Shown in pieces: positions 55,231-63,404 of a stretch of 64,000 nt of DNA. Every line of letters begins with the position of its first letter. Position 1 is the stretch's first letter. The notes beneath the pieces were generated by a model. That model made no database searches. It was not told the DNA's origin and saw only the letters and a program-made list of their open reading frames with translations. The stretch is taken from NCBI RefSeq assembly GCF_005404815.1, contig NZ_BJDF01000010.1, positions 1-64,000 of the forward strand, read 5' to 3'. Made by a program: the position numbers and the translations under genes. Source of the stretch: Companilactobacillus huachuanensis (GTDB lineage Bacteria; Bacillota; Bacilli; Lactobacillales; Lactobacillaceae).

Positions 55231-55542
55231 TTAAGCCTTGATACTATCGATAAGTACCTTTGTATATGGTTGACGGTGACCTGTCTTTTTGTGTGAATGC
55301 TTCTTAGGTTTGTACTTGTAAGTAACAACTTTCTTTTCCTTACCTTGTTTTTCAACCTTACCAGAAACACTAGCGCCTTCAACTACTGGGCTACCAATCT
55401 TAATATCGTCTCCGTCAGAAACTAAAATTACATCATCAAATGTAACTGCGTCCCCTTCTTTGACATCAAGCTTTTCAACATAAATTGAAGCATTTTCTTC
55501 AACTTTATATTGCTTACCACCAGTTTTAATAATTGCGTACAT
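55231..55542 (-). CDS. rplU: 50S ribosomal protein L21
   Basis: The protein has 103 residues from the ATG at 55542 ([14 protein letters not shown]), with GAAGGGAG upstream; a longer frame to 55572 lacks a site. [19 protein letters not shown] is the conserved end. The bases upstream, to about 55640, can form the hairpin CAATCACTATTG and a CAGGTTTAAGC...CACCTG stem, as expected for the L21 leader of Firmicutes. Confidence 0.97.
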   Translation of the reverse strand: MYAIIKTGGKQYKVEENASIYVEKLDVKEGDAVTFDDVILVSDGDDIKIGSPVVEGASVSGKVEKQGKEKKVVTYKYKPKKHSHKKTGHRQPYTKVLIDSIKA

Positions 55543-55544
55543 AA

Positions 55545-55640
55545 GCGTACACTCCCTTCTAAGACTCGCCAATCAGGTGCACTAAGCTTAAACCTGATTT
55601 TGAGCGGTTGTAGATGCAATAGTGATTGCAACTTATAAAA
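55545..55640 (-). ncRNA. Ribosomal protein L21 leader (putative)
   Basis: The 100 bases before rplU on the minus strand are too structured for plain spacer (TCAGGTTTAAGCTTAGTGCA then CCTGA, and TTGCAATCACTATTGCATC). Position and presence before rplU-prp-rpmA match the Firmicutes L21 leader; no family alignment could be done. Confidence 0.5.
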
Positions 55641-55663
55641 TATAGCAAATTTCACTTGCTTTT

Positions 55664-57229
55664 TCAACTATTCTCGGTAATTTTTTTCATTTTCCATCGA
55701 ACATTCTTTAATGAAAAATAACTCAATAAAATAAATCCCAACAGATTTAGCAATAATGAAACGATTCCAACCCAGTCATAGCGAGTATGAATTTCTATAA
55801 TATTCTTTCCAGGTTGGGTTCGTAAACTGATTGTCTTACGCTTGGATTCATGTATCTTAATATTTTCATTATTTAACTGAATCTCATAACCTGAATAGTT
55901 TTGAACTGGTAAATCCAACGTTGCTGAGGCCGGATCATAGTATTGCACCCAGTAATCGTTGTCTTTGGTATAGAAAGAAACTGACGTTTTACGATTGTTG
56001 ACCAAAAATTGATTCTGCCCGTGACTTGCAGTGTCATGATAATCCACTACAAATTTTTCATAATTGACCTGCGGATCATCAACAAATGTTTGCTTAGGAT
56101 TCAGTGAAATACTCTGTGAATAAATCAGGAAGATACTCCCGGCCATAGTTGCTAACAATAATAACCACTTAAAAATTCCTGGAAACTCTTGAAAAATCAG
56201 AATAACCGTTCGACAAACAACAATCATCAAGAACAAATTCAAAACACTCTGTAAAGCCATAATTAGCCGACTAACATCTAACCCACTGACATCCCACTTA
56301 TTGAATAAGATAATTATCATAGGAATCATTTCAAGAATCAAAACTTTATAGCTGAAACGGCTTTGCAGAAAAATCATTAAGATTAACAAGGCTACTAATA
56401 TTCCGATACTCAATAAGAGATACTGTTGCATTACCGAAAAATTAAGTCGCTCGAACCATTTAATATAATCAATATTCTTAACTGGATCCTGTTGTAATTT
56501 CTGTGACCACTGTTGCTTGATCAAAGGTCCGATAAAACCAACCGTAGTCAAAATAGTCATTCCTAATGCGACCAGTGAATTGAGACCTAATTTAGTCCAA
56601 TACTGCCAGTGATGCGCCAATTTGGTAAAAATCATCAAAATATAAATTGGCAAAATAGTCATGAAAACAACCAGTGCCACATAAGGTGATGTCCAAACGA
56701 CCAAAGTCATACCCCAGACTAACGTTTGCCAACTCTGATTCTTGAAAAACAAGTACGCTCCGTAATAAACCATCGGCAAAAAAATCATCACAAGATAATT
56801 TTCAATTCTTTGATTCTGAAATACCAAGTTAAATCGATCAAAAGAAAACGTATAAATTACAGAAAATAAAATTGCCTCAAAAATATCGTGTGAAAATTTA
56901 TTCATGTAATAATAAGCACTGATAAAAGTTAGAAATGTCATACAAGTAAAGTAAATGCCAAACCCCCAAAAAACATTAAAATTAATCAACAACCACCCCG
57001 GCAATAAAGTAAGCCAAGGACTAAAAATATTAATCTGACTTCCCGAGTGATTCCAATAATTGAAGTTAATTGGTGAAATAAAAATATTTTCCAAACTTTT
57101 CAGATGCGCAATGTTAAAAATCATTGTATCGCCAAAATTTGCTTGACGATAAAAAATTACGGTATAAAAAATACTAAATATCAAAAAAATAAAACCTAAG
57201 ATAATTCTTTTCCATGAACGATTTGACAC
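55664..57229 (-). CDS. Polytopic membrane protein, possible glycosyltransferase-C type
   Basis: The protein has 521 residues with about 10 to 12 membrane helices, starting with one at 10-28. Short loops with DTMIF near 35 and a soluble C-terminal beta-rich part (about 400-490), then a last helix near 490-510, resemble YfhO-like membrane enzymes that transfer sugars from lipid carriers. I see no certain catalytic motif, so function is open. It is on the same strand as rplU but has no clear link to it. Confidence 0.55.
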   Translation of the reverse strand: MSNRSWKRIILGFIFLIFSIFYTVIFYRQANFGDTMIFNIAHLKSLENIFISPINFNYWNHSGSQINIFSPWLTLLPGWLLINFNVFWGFGIYFTCMTFLTFISAYYYMNKFSHDIFEAILFSVIYTFSFDRFNLVFQNQRIENYLVMIFLPMVYYGAYLFFKNQSWQTLVWGMTLVVWTSPYVALVVFMTILPIYILMIFTKLAHHWQYWTKLGLNSLVALGMTILTTVGFIGPLIKQQWSQKLQQDPVKNIDYIKWFERLNFSVMQQYLLLSIGILVALLILMIFLQSRFSYKVLILEMIPMIIILFNKWDVSGLDVSRLIMALQSVLNLFLMIVVCRTVILIFQEFPGIFKWLLLLATMAGSIFLIYSQSISLNPKQTFVDDPQVNYEKFVVDYHDTASHGQNQFLVNNRKTSVSFYTKDNDYWVQYYDPASATLDLPVQNYSGYEIQLNNENIKIHESKRKTISLRTQPGKNIIEIHTRYDWVGIVSLLLNLLGFILLSYFSLKNVRWKMKKITENS

Positions 57230-57357
57230 GGGTAAAACTCCTTTGTTTACTAAAAGTTCAATTAAATATACAGGCAGAGATTGCTAGGATTGAACTGATT
57301 CCAAAGCAGACTCTGAACCTCGCGACCTCCTCCGGCATCCCATCAAAATCTAATTAA

Positions 57358-57677
57358 CTGAAGAGTGATGGGTGAAAAATTAATCTAACCATTATTATTA
57401 CAGGCTTAGAATTAATTTATTTAAATACACAGAAGTCTTTATTTTACTGTTCCACTATAAAAAAATAAACTAGTTGGAAGAGCTGAGAGTATTCATTCGC
57501 AGTGAAAGTGGCGTTATTGCTTCAGCAATTACACCACCGGGCGCGTTGAAGACTCGCTGGTTTTGCGAGGCTTCAACCGAGGTTCGAGACCGCTTCTCAG
57601 GCTCGGGCCGTTCCGCGCAGCAAATGAATACTCTCAGCTCTGGAAACGGCATGCTACATCAAACCTTCAACCTCTAG
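57358..57677 (+). repeat. Transposable repeat carrying cloverleaf unit I, with target duplication
   Basis: The element is 320 bp. The left end CTGAAGAGTGATGGGTG is decayed, and the right end is CCTTCAACCTCTAG. CTAATTAA (57350-57357) and CTAATTAT (57678-57685) are a 7 of 8 target duplication. The AT-rich spacer is like that at 32148. It holds unit I and no gene. Confidence 0.8.
57469..57652 (+). repeat. Cloverleaf repeat unit I (complete)
   Basis: Closing helix AGAGCTGAGAGTATTCATT with perfect complement near 57626-57643. Hairpin 2 is GTGGCGTTATTGC with GCAATTACACCAC. Hairpin 3 is GTTGAAGACTCGC with GCGAGGCTTCAAC (A.G mismatch). Hairpin 4 is GGTTCGAG with CTCGGGCC. About 93% identical to unit F by eye. 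Confidence 0.9.
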
Positions 57678-57689
57678 CTAATTATACTA

Positions 57690-57728
57690 AAAAAAGGATT
57701 GTGCATACTAGTTCTCACACAATCCTTT
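57690..57728 (-). terminator. Terminator of the small membrane protein gene
   Basis: AAAGGATTGTG pairs with CACAATCCTTT around a 14-base loop and is followed by T's on the minus strand. Confidence 0.8.
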
Positions 57729-57749
57729 GATAATATTCAAATTTTTTTA

Positions 57750-57998
57750 CTACGCTAAGGTAGTCATAACCAATCGTCCCAGAACTAGAAAGAAGAAAAC
57801 TGCGGCAACAACAAGTTTGCCACGTTTCAAATTCCACTTCTTGAAAACTCTTGTAATCAATACTAAGCCAATAATTAAGCCAATACCAATCAAAATCCCC
57901 ATTAAATTACTAATAATTGCTTGTTGTGTCATAAACGCAGCAACTACATCCACCAAAATGAAAGCAATTGTAATAATAAACGAAAACTTTCTATTCAA
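57750..57998 (-). CDS. Small membrane protein of unknown function
   Basis: The protein has 82 residues with three hydrophobic stretches (7-25, 33-52, 64-80) and a basic loop KKWNLKRGK between the last two. No family can be named. It is a single gene ended by a terminator. Confidence 0.6.
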   Translation of the reverse strand: MNRKFSFIITIAFILVDVVAAFMTQQAIISNLMGILIGIGLIIGLVLITRVFKKWNLKRGKLVVAAVFFFLVLGRLVMTTLA

Positions 57999-58141
57999 AT
58001 CTCCACCTCTAAAATCCCAAGCATTATAAATAACGCTTAAACTTTACGCACTTCGAAATCATTGTAAATTTAAATTATTTTCTTTGCAAGATATATTTTT
58101 ATTGGCATGCCAAAAATACTAATACTTAGGCATTTATTTTT

Positions 58142-59542
58142 TTATAGTTTATATGATTGCCATGGTAAATCCCCAGAATAACGATAATTTATAACTGAAA
58201 TACTCTTCAAATCATCAGAATCAAGTTCCATTACTAATCGATCATCATCAAACAATGGCCATTCGTACTTAATTTCCTCTTCGTATGGTTTACCACTGAT
58301 TACAAACTCCAATAGTAAATTAAGCAAGTATTGTTGATTCTTTCGGTAATCAATATTCAACTCTGCCGCCGGTGTATTCAAATAACGAATCACACCACCG
58401 TGTTGCCCATCAAAAACTGTTGCTAAATTGCAATAAATTTCAGCCTCAGGAACTTTAGCTAACAAACCTGCAAGTCTTCTGGCTGGTAAGCAATACATTG
58501 CCGTCCCGAGCATTTGAACAAAATCATTCTTTGAATATTGATCAGGTAAAAGCTCTTGTTTTAAAATTTCATTATTTTTACCGAAAAGATCAATCAAGAC
58601 ATCATTTTCCAAACGACTGATGCTCATATCTTTGTAACCTTCTAATTCGTTGTCTCCAGCCGAAATAATGCTTTTAAAATGAGTTCTCTCCAAACGCTGA
58701 CTCAATTTCTCAGGCCAATTATCAGATATTAAATCATTATCTATAACCGGTCCGAACCAATTCGTAGCAATATGTTGATCAACTGCTCTTTTTTGAACTA
58801 GTTGTAATCCATCATCCGTCAAGTTGAATAAATCTTTGGATGACTTAATGTTATTTATTTGACAAATTTTTTCAGAAACTTTTTGGGCTGTTTCCAAATC
58901 ACGAATTGCTTGAACACCACCAGAAAATAACATGATTTTTTGAACACGGTCAAGAATCATTGAGTTAGATGCCATCAATGACGCAATTGACTTTGCCCCA
59001 GCGGAAAGTCCAGCTAAGGTGATATTTTTAACATCACCGCCAAAACTTTGCGCGTTATCCATCACCCACTGAATCGCCATTAGCTGATCTGATAGTCCAA
59101 CATTAGTATCGCCACCATCAATAACTCCCCAGCCAAATAGTCCTAAACGATAATTGGGTACGACATGAACAACTGACTCATGATCAAGCCAAGACATTTG
59201 TTTACTGTAATTGCCCCCATGCAGAAATCCACCGCCATAAAATTCAATTACAATTGGAAATTTTCCCTCTACATCAGGGGTACAAATATCCAGGTTCAAA
59301 CAATTTTCACCAAAACTAATTTTATCATCTTGATTAAGCGCAGCATCTTGCATTGGTTGGACGCTTGGATGGACTGCATAATGCATTTTATTAACTTCGT
59401 TTGTCCCAAATTTTGCCATAGAAAATTCTTCAGCTCTTTTGAAACGGCGACCGTAACCAAATGGAACACCTAAAAAGTCGACGTGGCTGTGATCCATCAC
59501 ACCATGGTAAGTACCTGTAGTTGTTTTCATTATCTTCTTCAT
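58142..59542 (-). CDS. Carboxylesterase type B family protein
   Basis: The protein has 466 residues, an alpha/beta hydrolase. EFYGGGFLHGG near 106 forms the oxyanion hole; LAGLSAGAKS near 171 has the nucleophile Ser; GDNELEGYK near 298 and the His in DGQHGGVIRY near 380 would complete the triad. It probably hydrolyses carboxylic esters of unknown identity. No signal peptide is present, so it is cytoplasmic. A palindrome GGCATGCC just downstream may end transcription. Confidence 0.9.
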   Translation of the reverse strand: MKKIMKTTTGTYHGVMDHSHVDFLGVPFGYGRRFKRAEEFSMAKFGTNEVNKMHYAVHPSVQPMQDAALNQDDKISFGENCLNLDICTPDVEGKFPIVIEFYGGGFLHGGNYSKQMSWLDHESVVHVVPNYRLGLFGWGVIDGGDTNVGLSDQLMAIQWVMDNAQSFGGDVKNITLAGLSAGAKSIASLMASNSMILDRVQKIMLFSGGVQAIRDLETAQKVSEKICQINNIKSSKDLFNLTDDGLQLVQKRAVDQHIATNWFGPVIDNDLISDNWPEKLSQRLERTHFKSIISAGDNELEGYKDMSISRLENDVLIDLFGKNNEILKQELLPDQYSKNDFVQMLGTAMYCLPARRLAGLLAKVPEAEIYCNLATVFDGQHGGVIRYLNTPAAELNIDYRKNQQYLLNLLLEFVISGKPYEEEIKYEWPLFDDDRLVMELDSDDLKSISVINYRYSGDLPWQSYKL

Positions 59543-59730
59543 TTAAAAATAGGCCCCCAATGAACAAAATATCAATTTAGTTAATATTTTAAACTAATAA
59601 TATCAATGTACAAGAATTTCGTGTAACCATTTTTAAAACAAACTAATTGAAATTTATTAATAATTTTCCTTGTCTACTAAAATAACATTGTATATAATTT
59701 CAAAGACATGTTTTTAAGGGAGAGAAATAT

Positions 59731-59916
59731 ATGGTCTTAACAGATGCACAAAAACGTGCCAATGAAAAATGGCACAAGAATCACCGCGAGAGAGCAAACT
59801 ATATCGCCATGCGCTCTTCAGCCAGAAGTTTTATTAGAAAAAAATCTACGCTCGACGACTTAGAGGAGCTACAAGATATTATTGAAAATCGTCGTAAAGA
59901 ATTGGTTGAACCCTAA
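59731..59916 (+). CDS. Small conserved basic protein of unknown function
   Basis: The protein has 61 residues with AGGGAGAG upstream. The sequence (KWHKNHRERANYIAMRSSAR, then FIRKKST-DDLEELQDIIENR) is Arg/Lys-rich in the first half and helical in the second. Similar small proteins occur in lactobacilli and other Firmicutes, as I recall, without known function. Nucleic-acid binding is possible but not shown. The 188 bases upstream hold nothing I recognise. Confidence 0.65.
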   Translation: MVLTDAQKRANEKWHKNHRERANYIAMRSSARSFIRKKSTLDDLEELQDIIENRRKELVEP

Positions 59917-60128
59917 ATAAATAAATTTAAATCAAAATTAAAATATGTAAACATTTACATTTGCAAAATTAATTTTTTTTTACTGAAATAAGTCATTTGT
60001 TTATGTCAAATGTAATATTTCTGATATACTTTAGACATAGATAAGAAGTTAGGAAACCTTATCTGATAAGTGTTCTGTCCAGATTCTGATGACATTAAAA
60101 GCTGCCTGTTATTTCGGAGATGAAGATT

Positions 60129-60251
60129 ATGAAATTCCTAAAATTAATCGAATCATTATTAAATACCGAAAAAACTGAAACTTCCACACAAGATAGAGAA
60201 GTTTTGGCCGAATTAGAGGGCGAAAATAAGGCCTTTATCTTCAATAAATGA
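60129..60251 (+). CDS. 40-residue peptide, unrecognised
   Basis: A short frame MKFLKLIESLLNTEKTE... ends at 60251, with GGAG nine bases before the ATG. An extended -10 promoter TGATATACT (60024-60032) lies about 70 bases upstream, and a hairpin with a T-run follows at about 60275. The first 12 residues are amphipathic and the rest acidic. The surrounding 480 bases have no other gene. Confidence 0.5.
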   Translation: MKFLKLIESLLNTEKTETSTQDREVLAELEGENKAFIFNK

Positions 60252-60274
60252 TGTCATTCAGTAAATTATTAATT

Positions 60275-60314
60275 AGGGTCGGTTCACTTTTTATAAGTGG
60301 GCCTTTTATTTTGC
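60275..60314 (+). terminator. Terminator after the 40-residue peptide gene
   Basis: GGTCGGTTCACTT pairs imperfectly with AAGTGGGCC and is followed by TTTTATTTT. Confidence 0.6.
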
Positions 60315-60354
60315 CATTAATTAAGATAATTTTTAATAATTATCAATTTTTACA

Positions 60355-60384
60355 TTGACATCAACTGATATCTTTCTCTATAAT
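60355..60384 (+). promoter_or_regulatory. Promoter of tRNA-Arg copy 1
   Basis: TTGACA (60355-60360), an 18-base spacer and TATAAT (60379-60384) lie 13 bases before the tRNA. Confidence 0.85.
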
Positions 60385-60396
60385 AATACGAATGAG

Positions 60397-60470
60397 GTCA
60401 CAGTGGCTCAGTTGGATAGAGCAACGGTCTTCTAAACCGTAGGTCGTGAGTTCGAATCTCACCTGTGACA
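60397..60470 (+). tRNA. tRNA-Arg (TCT), copy 1
   Basis: 74 bases fold as a cloverleaf: acceptor GTCACAG/CTGTGAC, D stem GCTC/GAGC, anticodon loop CTTCTAA (anticodon TCT), T loop TTCGAAT, discriminator A. It reads AGA codons, frequent in this low-GC genome. A terminator hairpin follows at 60480-60518 (GTCGTTAGA...TCTAACGGC). The gene at 61310 is identical. Confidence 0.97.
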
Positions 60471-60479
60471 TATCAGTTA

Positions 60480-60518
60480 AAAAAAGTCGTTAGAGTTTAT
60501 CGTCTAACGGCTTTTTTA
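60480..60518. terminator. Bidirectional terminator between tRNA-Arg and the DJ-1/PfpI gene
   Basis: AAAAGTCGTTAGA pairs with TCTAACGGCTTTT around a short loop. It serves the tRNA on the plus strand and the gene at 60516 on the minus strand. Confidence 0.85.
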
Positions 60519-61193
60519 TTGTAATTTTTTAACCAAAAGTTTTCCTACTGCAGCTGCCGAAAATGGATTTTGACCAGTAATAAATTGCCCATCTACCAAA
60601 GCATACTCAGAATAAGCACGCTGTTTCGAAAAGATTGCCCCATGGAGTTTGGCAACTTCTTCATTCAAAAACGGCACATACTTTTTCTTACCGCTCAATT
60701 GTTCCTCAGCATTGGTAAATCCGGTAATGTGCTTATGCCGAATTAGATACTGTCCCTGCTCATCCTTAATGTATAATAGACCCGAAATTCCATGACAGAC
60801 TGAAGTTAAAAAACCATCATTTTGATAAATTTGCAGACTTATTTGGTGTAGTTTTTCATTATATGGAAAATCCCACATAACTCCATGACCGCCAGTATAA
60901 TAAATTGCCTGATAGTCCCTTGGATCAATTTCATTGGGACTAATTGTATTAGCCAAAGCACGATCTTGAAAACTTTGCTCACGATACATTTTTAGATCAT
61001 CTGGGGTCGCATATTTAAAACTACGTGGGTCAATTGGTACAAAGCCACCTTTTGGACTAACGTAATCAACTGAGAATCCAGCATTTTGCACAATTTCAAC
61101 AAACTCAGTTGTCTCACCCAACCAAAGTCCGGTAGCTTCTGGATAGTAACCATATTGTGTTTTATTAGTTTCAACAACCAGAATCTTCTTCAT
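60516..61193 (-). CDS. DJ-1/PfpI family (Hsp31-like) protein
   Basis: The protein has 225 residues from the ATG at 61193, with GGAGAA upstream; an extended frame to 61232 is not used. The class I glutamine-amidotransferase-like fold shows YYTGGHGVMWDFPYN near 88 and the nucleophile Cys in TSVCHGISGLL near 130. The family includes glyoxalase III-type and chaperone or deglycase proteins; the Hsp31/YajL split cannot be told. It lies between the two tRNA-Arg copies, transcribed against them. Confidence 0.88.
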   Translation of the reverse strand: MKKILVVETNKTQYGYYPEATGLWLGETTEFVEIVQNAGFSVDYVSPKGGFVPIDPRSFKYATPDDLKMYREQSFQDRALANTISPNEIDPRDYQAIYYTGGHGVMWDFPYNEKLHQISLQIYQNDGFLTSVCHGISGLLYIKDEQGQYLIRHKHITGFTNAEEQLSGKKKYVPFLNEEVAKLHGAIFSKQRAYSEYALVDGQFITGQNPFSAAAVGKLLVKKLQ

Positions 61194-61309
61194 TTGCTTT
61201 TCTCCTCTTTGATAGAAACGTATATCTATCATAAAATAAAAAGATTAAAATATTTTTCCATTTTGTCGTTGCAACTTTTATAACTTTTCTCTATAATAGT
61301 ACGAGTGAT

Positions 61310-61383
61310 GTCACAGTGGCTCAGTTGGATAGAGCAACGGTCTTCTAAACCGTAGGTCGTGAGTTCGAATCTCACCTGTGACA
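61310..61383 (+). tRNA. tRNA-Arg (TCT), copy 2
   Basis: It is identical over 74 bases to the tRNA at 60397. The upstream 25 bases are also similar (CTATAATAGTACGAGTGAT against CTATAATAATACGAATGAG), so the -10 box TATAAT (61292-61297) is shared. The -35 here, TTGCAA (61269-61274), is weaker. Confidence 0.97.
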
Positions 61384-61413
61384 TAATTGTATTTCATAAA
61401 AAGAAATATTCAA

Positions 61414-61458
61414 AGAAAAAACCCTTTTAAACTAACGTTTATAAGGGCTTTTTCTTTG
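61414..61458 (+). terminator. Terminator of tRNA-Arg copy 2
   Basis: AAAACCCTTTTAAAC pairs with TTTATAAGGGCTTTT, with a T-run after it. Confidence 0.8.
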
Positions 61459-61474
61459 GATTTAAATTGGACAA

Positions 61475-61592
61475 CTAAAGGTTGAAAGTTTAGTTAAGTA
61501 TGCCGTTTACATAGCTGAGAGCTATTTAAATAAATTAGCTCTAAGACTGTAATAATAATGGTTAGATTAATTTTTTACCTTTCAACCTTTAG
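61475..61592 (-). repeat. Transposable repeat, internally deleted, with perfect 8-bp target duplication
   Basis: The 118-bp copy has ends CTAAAGGTTGAAAG and CTTTCAACCTTTAG. TTGGACAA occurs on both sides (61467-61474 and 61593-61600). The AT-rich spacer is kept, but the cloverleaf is reduced to AGCTCTCAGCTATG, so the ends alone suffice for movement. Confidence 0.9.
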
Positions 61593-61620
61593 TTGGACAA
61601 GATTTGGACAAAACCTATTT

Positions 61621-62610
61621 TTATTCATGATCCATCATTTCAGGAACTGCCATAACGTCAGTATCCACAATTCCAAACTGACGTCTCATTTGAGACTCAA
61701 TGTGTTCTCCCAAACGATAGCTATCCTTCACTTCCATATGAGCATCAACTGCAATGGTTACATCCAGCGTCACCATATTACCATTGTAAGTGGCTTTCAA
61801 ATCAACAACTCGCATCACTTCAGGATATTTTTCAATTGCCAACTTAAACTGTTCTTCAACTTTAGGATCAAAGTAATCCGCTAAGTTCAAGCTGCTCTCA
61901 CGGAAAATTTTAATCCCTGAAATTAAAATAAAAATACCAACCGCAATACTGGCAACTCCATCAAGCCAAACGATTTTAAATAAGAGCGCTCCACTGATTG
62001 CAATGAAAGTTGCTGCACTTGTCAATGCATCACTCAAACTATCTTGAGCGGCAGCTGTCAAAGCTGCATTTTGTAGTTTACGTCCACCATTTCGATTGAA
62101 CCACCAGACAACTAACATGATTATTGTGGCGATTCCAGCACCAACCAATGTGATAGGATTAGGAACATCCATTTTTGTCTTACCAAGTAAACTCAAAAGT
62201 CCGGTGTACATAACATTTAGGGAAATCCCAATCATGATAATTCCAGTAATCAAAGTAAAAACAGTCTCATAATGAAATCTCGACAACTGTAATTTTTGCC
62301 CACTTTTGGTTGGATCATCCGGCAAGGGCTGTCCCATGAAGTCGTCATCACCCATATCACGAGCGATGAAAATCCCAATCAGTAACAAAACTGCTGAAAT
62401 AATACCTGCTAAGTTATTCAAAGCATCCGCTCGTAACGTCTGTGAATGCCCTACAATGGCCAAATAATACTCGATAATAGAAATTAGTAAATATGCTAAG
62501 ACATTGAACCAAAGATGATGTTGAGCACTGTGAAGTCGTTGTAATTCCTCTTTTTGCATCTTCTTCCAAATTCTTTGTTCCTCTTGACGATGTGCTGATT
62601 GTTCTTCCAT
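61621..62610 (-). CDS. Cation diffusion facilitator family transporter
   Basis: The protein has 329 residues from the ATG at 62610; a TTG two codons earlier is rejected. Six membrane helices span about 40-230, and the conserved DALNNLAGI (62-70) and AQDSLSDALTSA (185-196) segments lie in helices 2 and 5 and give metal ligands. A C-terminal cytoplasmic domain (from 240) is present. It exports divalent metal ions such as zinc or manganese; metal choice cannot be read. The N-terminal 30 residues are charged. Confidence 0.9.
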   Translation of the reverse strand: MEEQSAHRQEEQRIWKKMQKEELQRLHSAQHHLWFNVLAYLLISIIEYYLAIVGHSQTLRADALNNLAGIISAVLLLIGIFIARDMGDDDFMGQPLPDDPTKSGQKLQLSRFHYETVFTLITGIIMIGISLNVMYTGLLSLLGKTKMDVPNPITLVGAGIATIIMLVVWWFNRNGGRKLQNAALTAAAQDSLSDALTSAATFIAISGALLFKIVWLDGVASIAVGIFILISGIKIFRESSLNLADYFDPKVEEQFKLAIEKYPEVMRVVDLKATYNGNMVTLDVTIAVDAHMEVKDSYRLGEHIESQMRRQFGIVDTDVMAVPEMMDHE

Positions 62611-62667
62611 AACCAAGCCTCTTTAGATTAAACAAAATCTATTTTAGCAATTTTTTAATGATTAATG

Positions 62668-62708
62668 CCAAAAAAAGCCCTTTCCAATTGGAAAGAGCTT
62701 TCTTTTCT
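62668..62708 (-). terminator. Terminator upstream of the CDF gene
   Basis: AAAGCTCTTTCC pairs with GGAAAGGGCTTT around AATT, with a T-run on the minus strand. It would end the transcript of the small gene at 62850. Confidence 0.8.
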
Positions 62709-62849
62709 TATCGTTGAGGATAGAAAACTGCAACTCTCGTTGCTCATTCAATATATCATCTCATAAGTCAGAATTCTACAAATTCAACAATACGTAAAGT
62801 AACTGTATTTTGAATTACATTTCTGTTAATAAATGATAACGAATTATTA

Positions 62850-62981
62850 CTAGGCGACCATCTTCAACAACTTGTTCATAGCTTCTTCAATTGACTTACC
62901 GCATGCAGAAACCCTAGTGTTTTTCTTATCAAATACGGTAAACAATTGGTGCTTTGTGTCCAAAGTCACTTTATATCTCAT
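62850..62981 (-). CDS. 43-residue small protein, unrecognised
   Basis: A short frame MRYKVTLDTKHQLFTVFDKK and then NTRVSACGKSIEEAMNKLLKMVA, with GGAGG nine bases before the ATG. The second half can form an amphipathic helix. It is ended by a terminator at 62668-62708. Not recognised, but the ribosome site and separate transcription unit make it credible. Confidence 0.6.
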   Translation of the reverse strand: MRYKVTLDTKHQLFTVFDKKNTRVSACGKSIEEAMNKLLKMVA

Positions 62982-63377
62982 ATTGCTTACCTCCAATTTA
63001 TTTATGTTTCCTAATCATACACGCATTTTTAATAAAATCAATAGAAATAAACAAACTATTTTATTTTTTGTCATTAAAATTGTTCGTAATCAATCACATG
63101 ACGTTTCCCAAAAAATATGTCTAAGACGTGAAATAGGTACTAATTGTCAATAATTTAGACCAACCTAAAAGATGTCAAATTTAATCCCACAAAACGGCAC
63201 TTTGTAATTAAACCGTAATAATGTAACAAAAGTTTTGGCATCAAATTAGCTTCCAGAAAATCCATTAATTGTTCAGAAAAAAATGATAATATTCTTGAAA
63301 AGGTACTTAATAAGAACTGAATTGTTCGCATTTAGGGCATTTAAAAGCATTTACTATCCAGAATTGTTTCATGAAAC
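62982..63377. other. Intergenic stretch without a recognised gene
   Basis: About 400 AT-rich bases contain no frame over 30 codons with a ribosome site and no clear RNA. A 21-codon minus-strand frame with CPKCEQF exists but has no ribosome site. Otherwise nothing is seen. Confidence 0.5.
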
Positions 63378-63402
63378 AAAAAAATCTGACCATTTGGCCA
63401 GA
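63378..63402 (-). terminator. Terminator of the ynbB-like gene
   Basis: TCTGGCC pairs with GGTCAGA around AAAT, followed by seven T on the minus strand. Confidence 0.8.
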
Positions 63403-63404
63403 CT

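Noticed and set aside
57272-57352. tRNA-like fragment (GGATTGAACTG, CTCTGAACCTCGCGACCTCC) before the transposable repeat
   Set aside because: Pieces resemble reverse-complement tRNA arms, but the T loop is missing a base and no full cloverleaf can be formed; at most a decayed remnant.
63310-63375. 21-codon minus-strand frame with CPKCEQF
   Set aside because: No ribosome site; too short to support as a gene.
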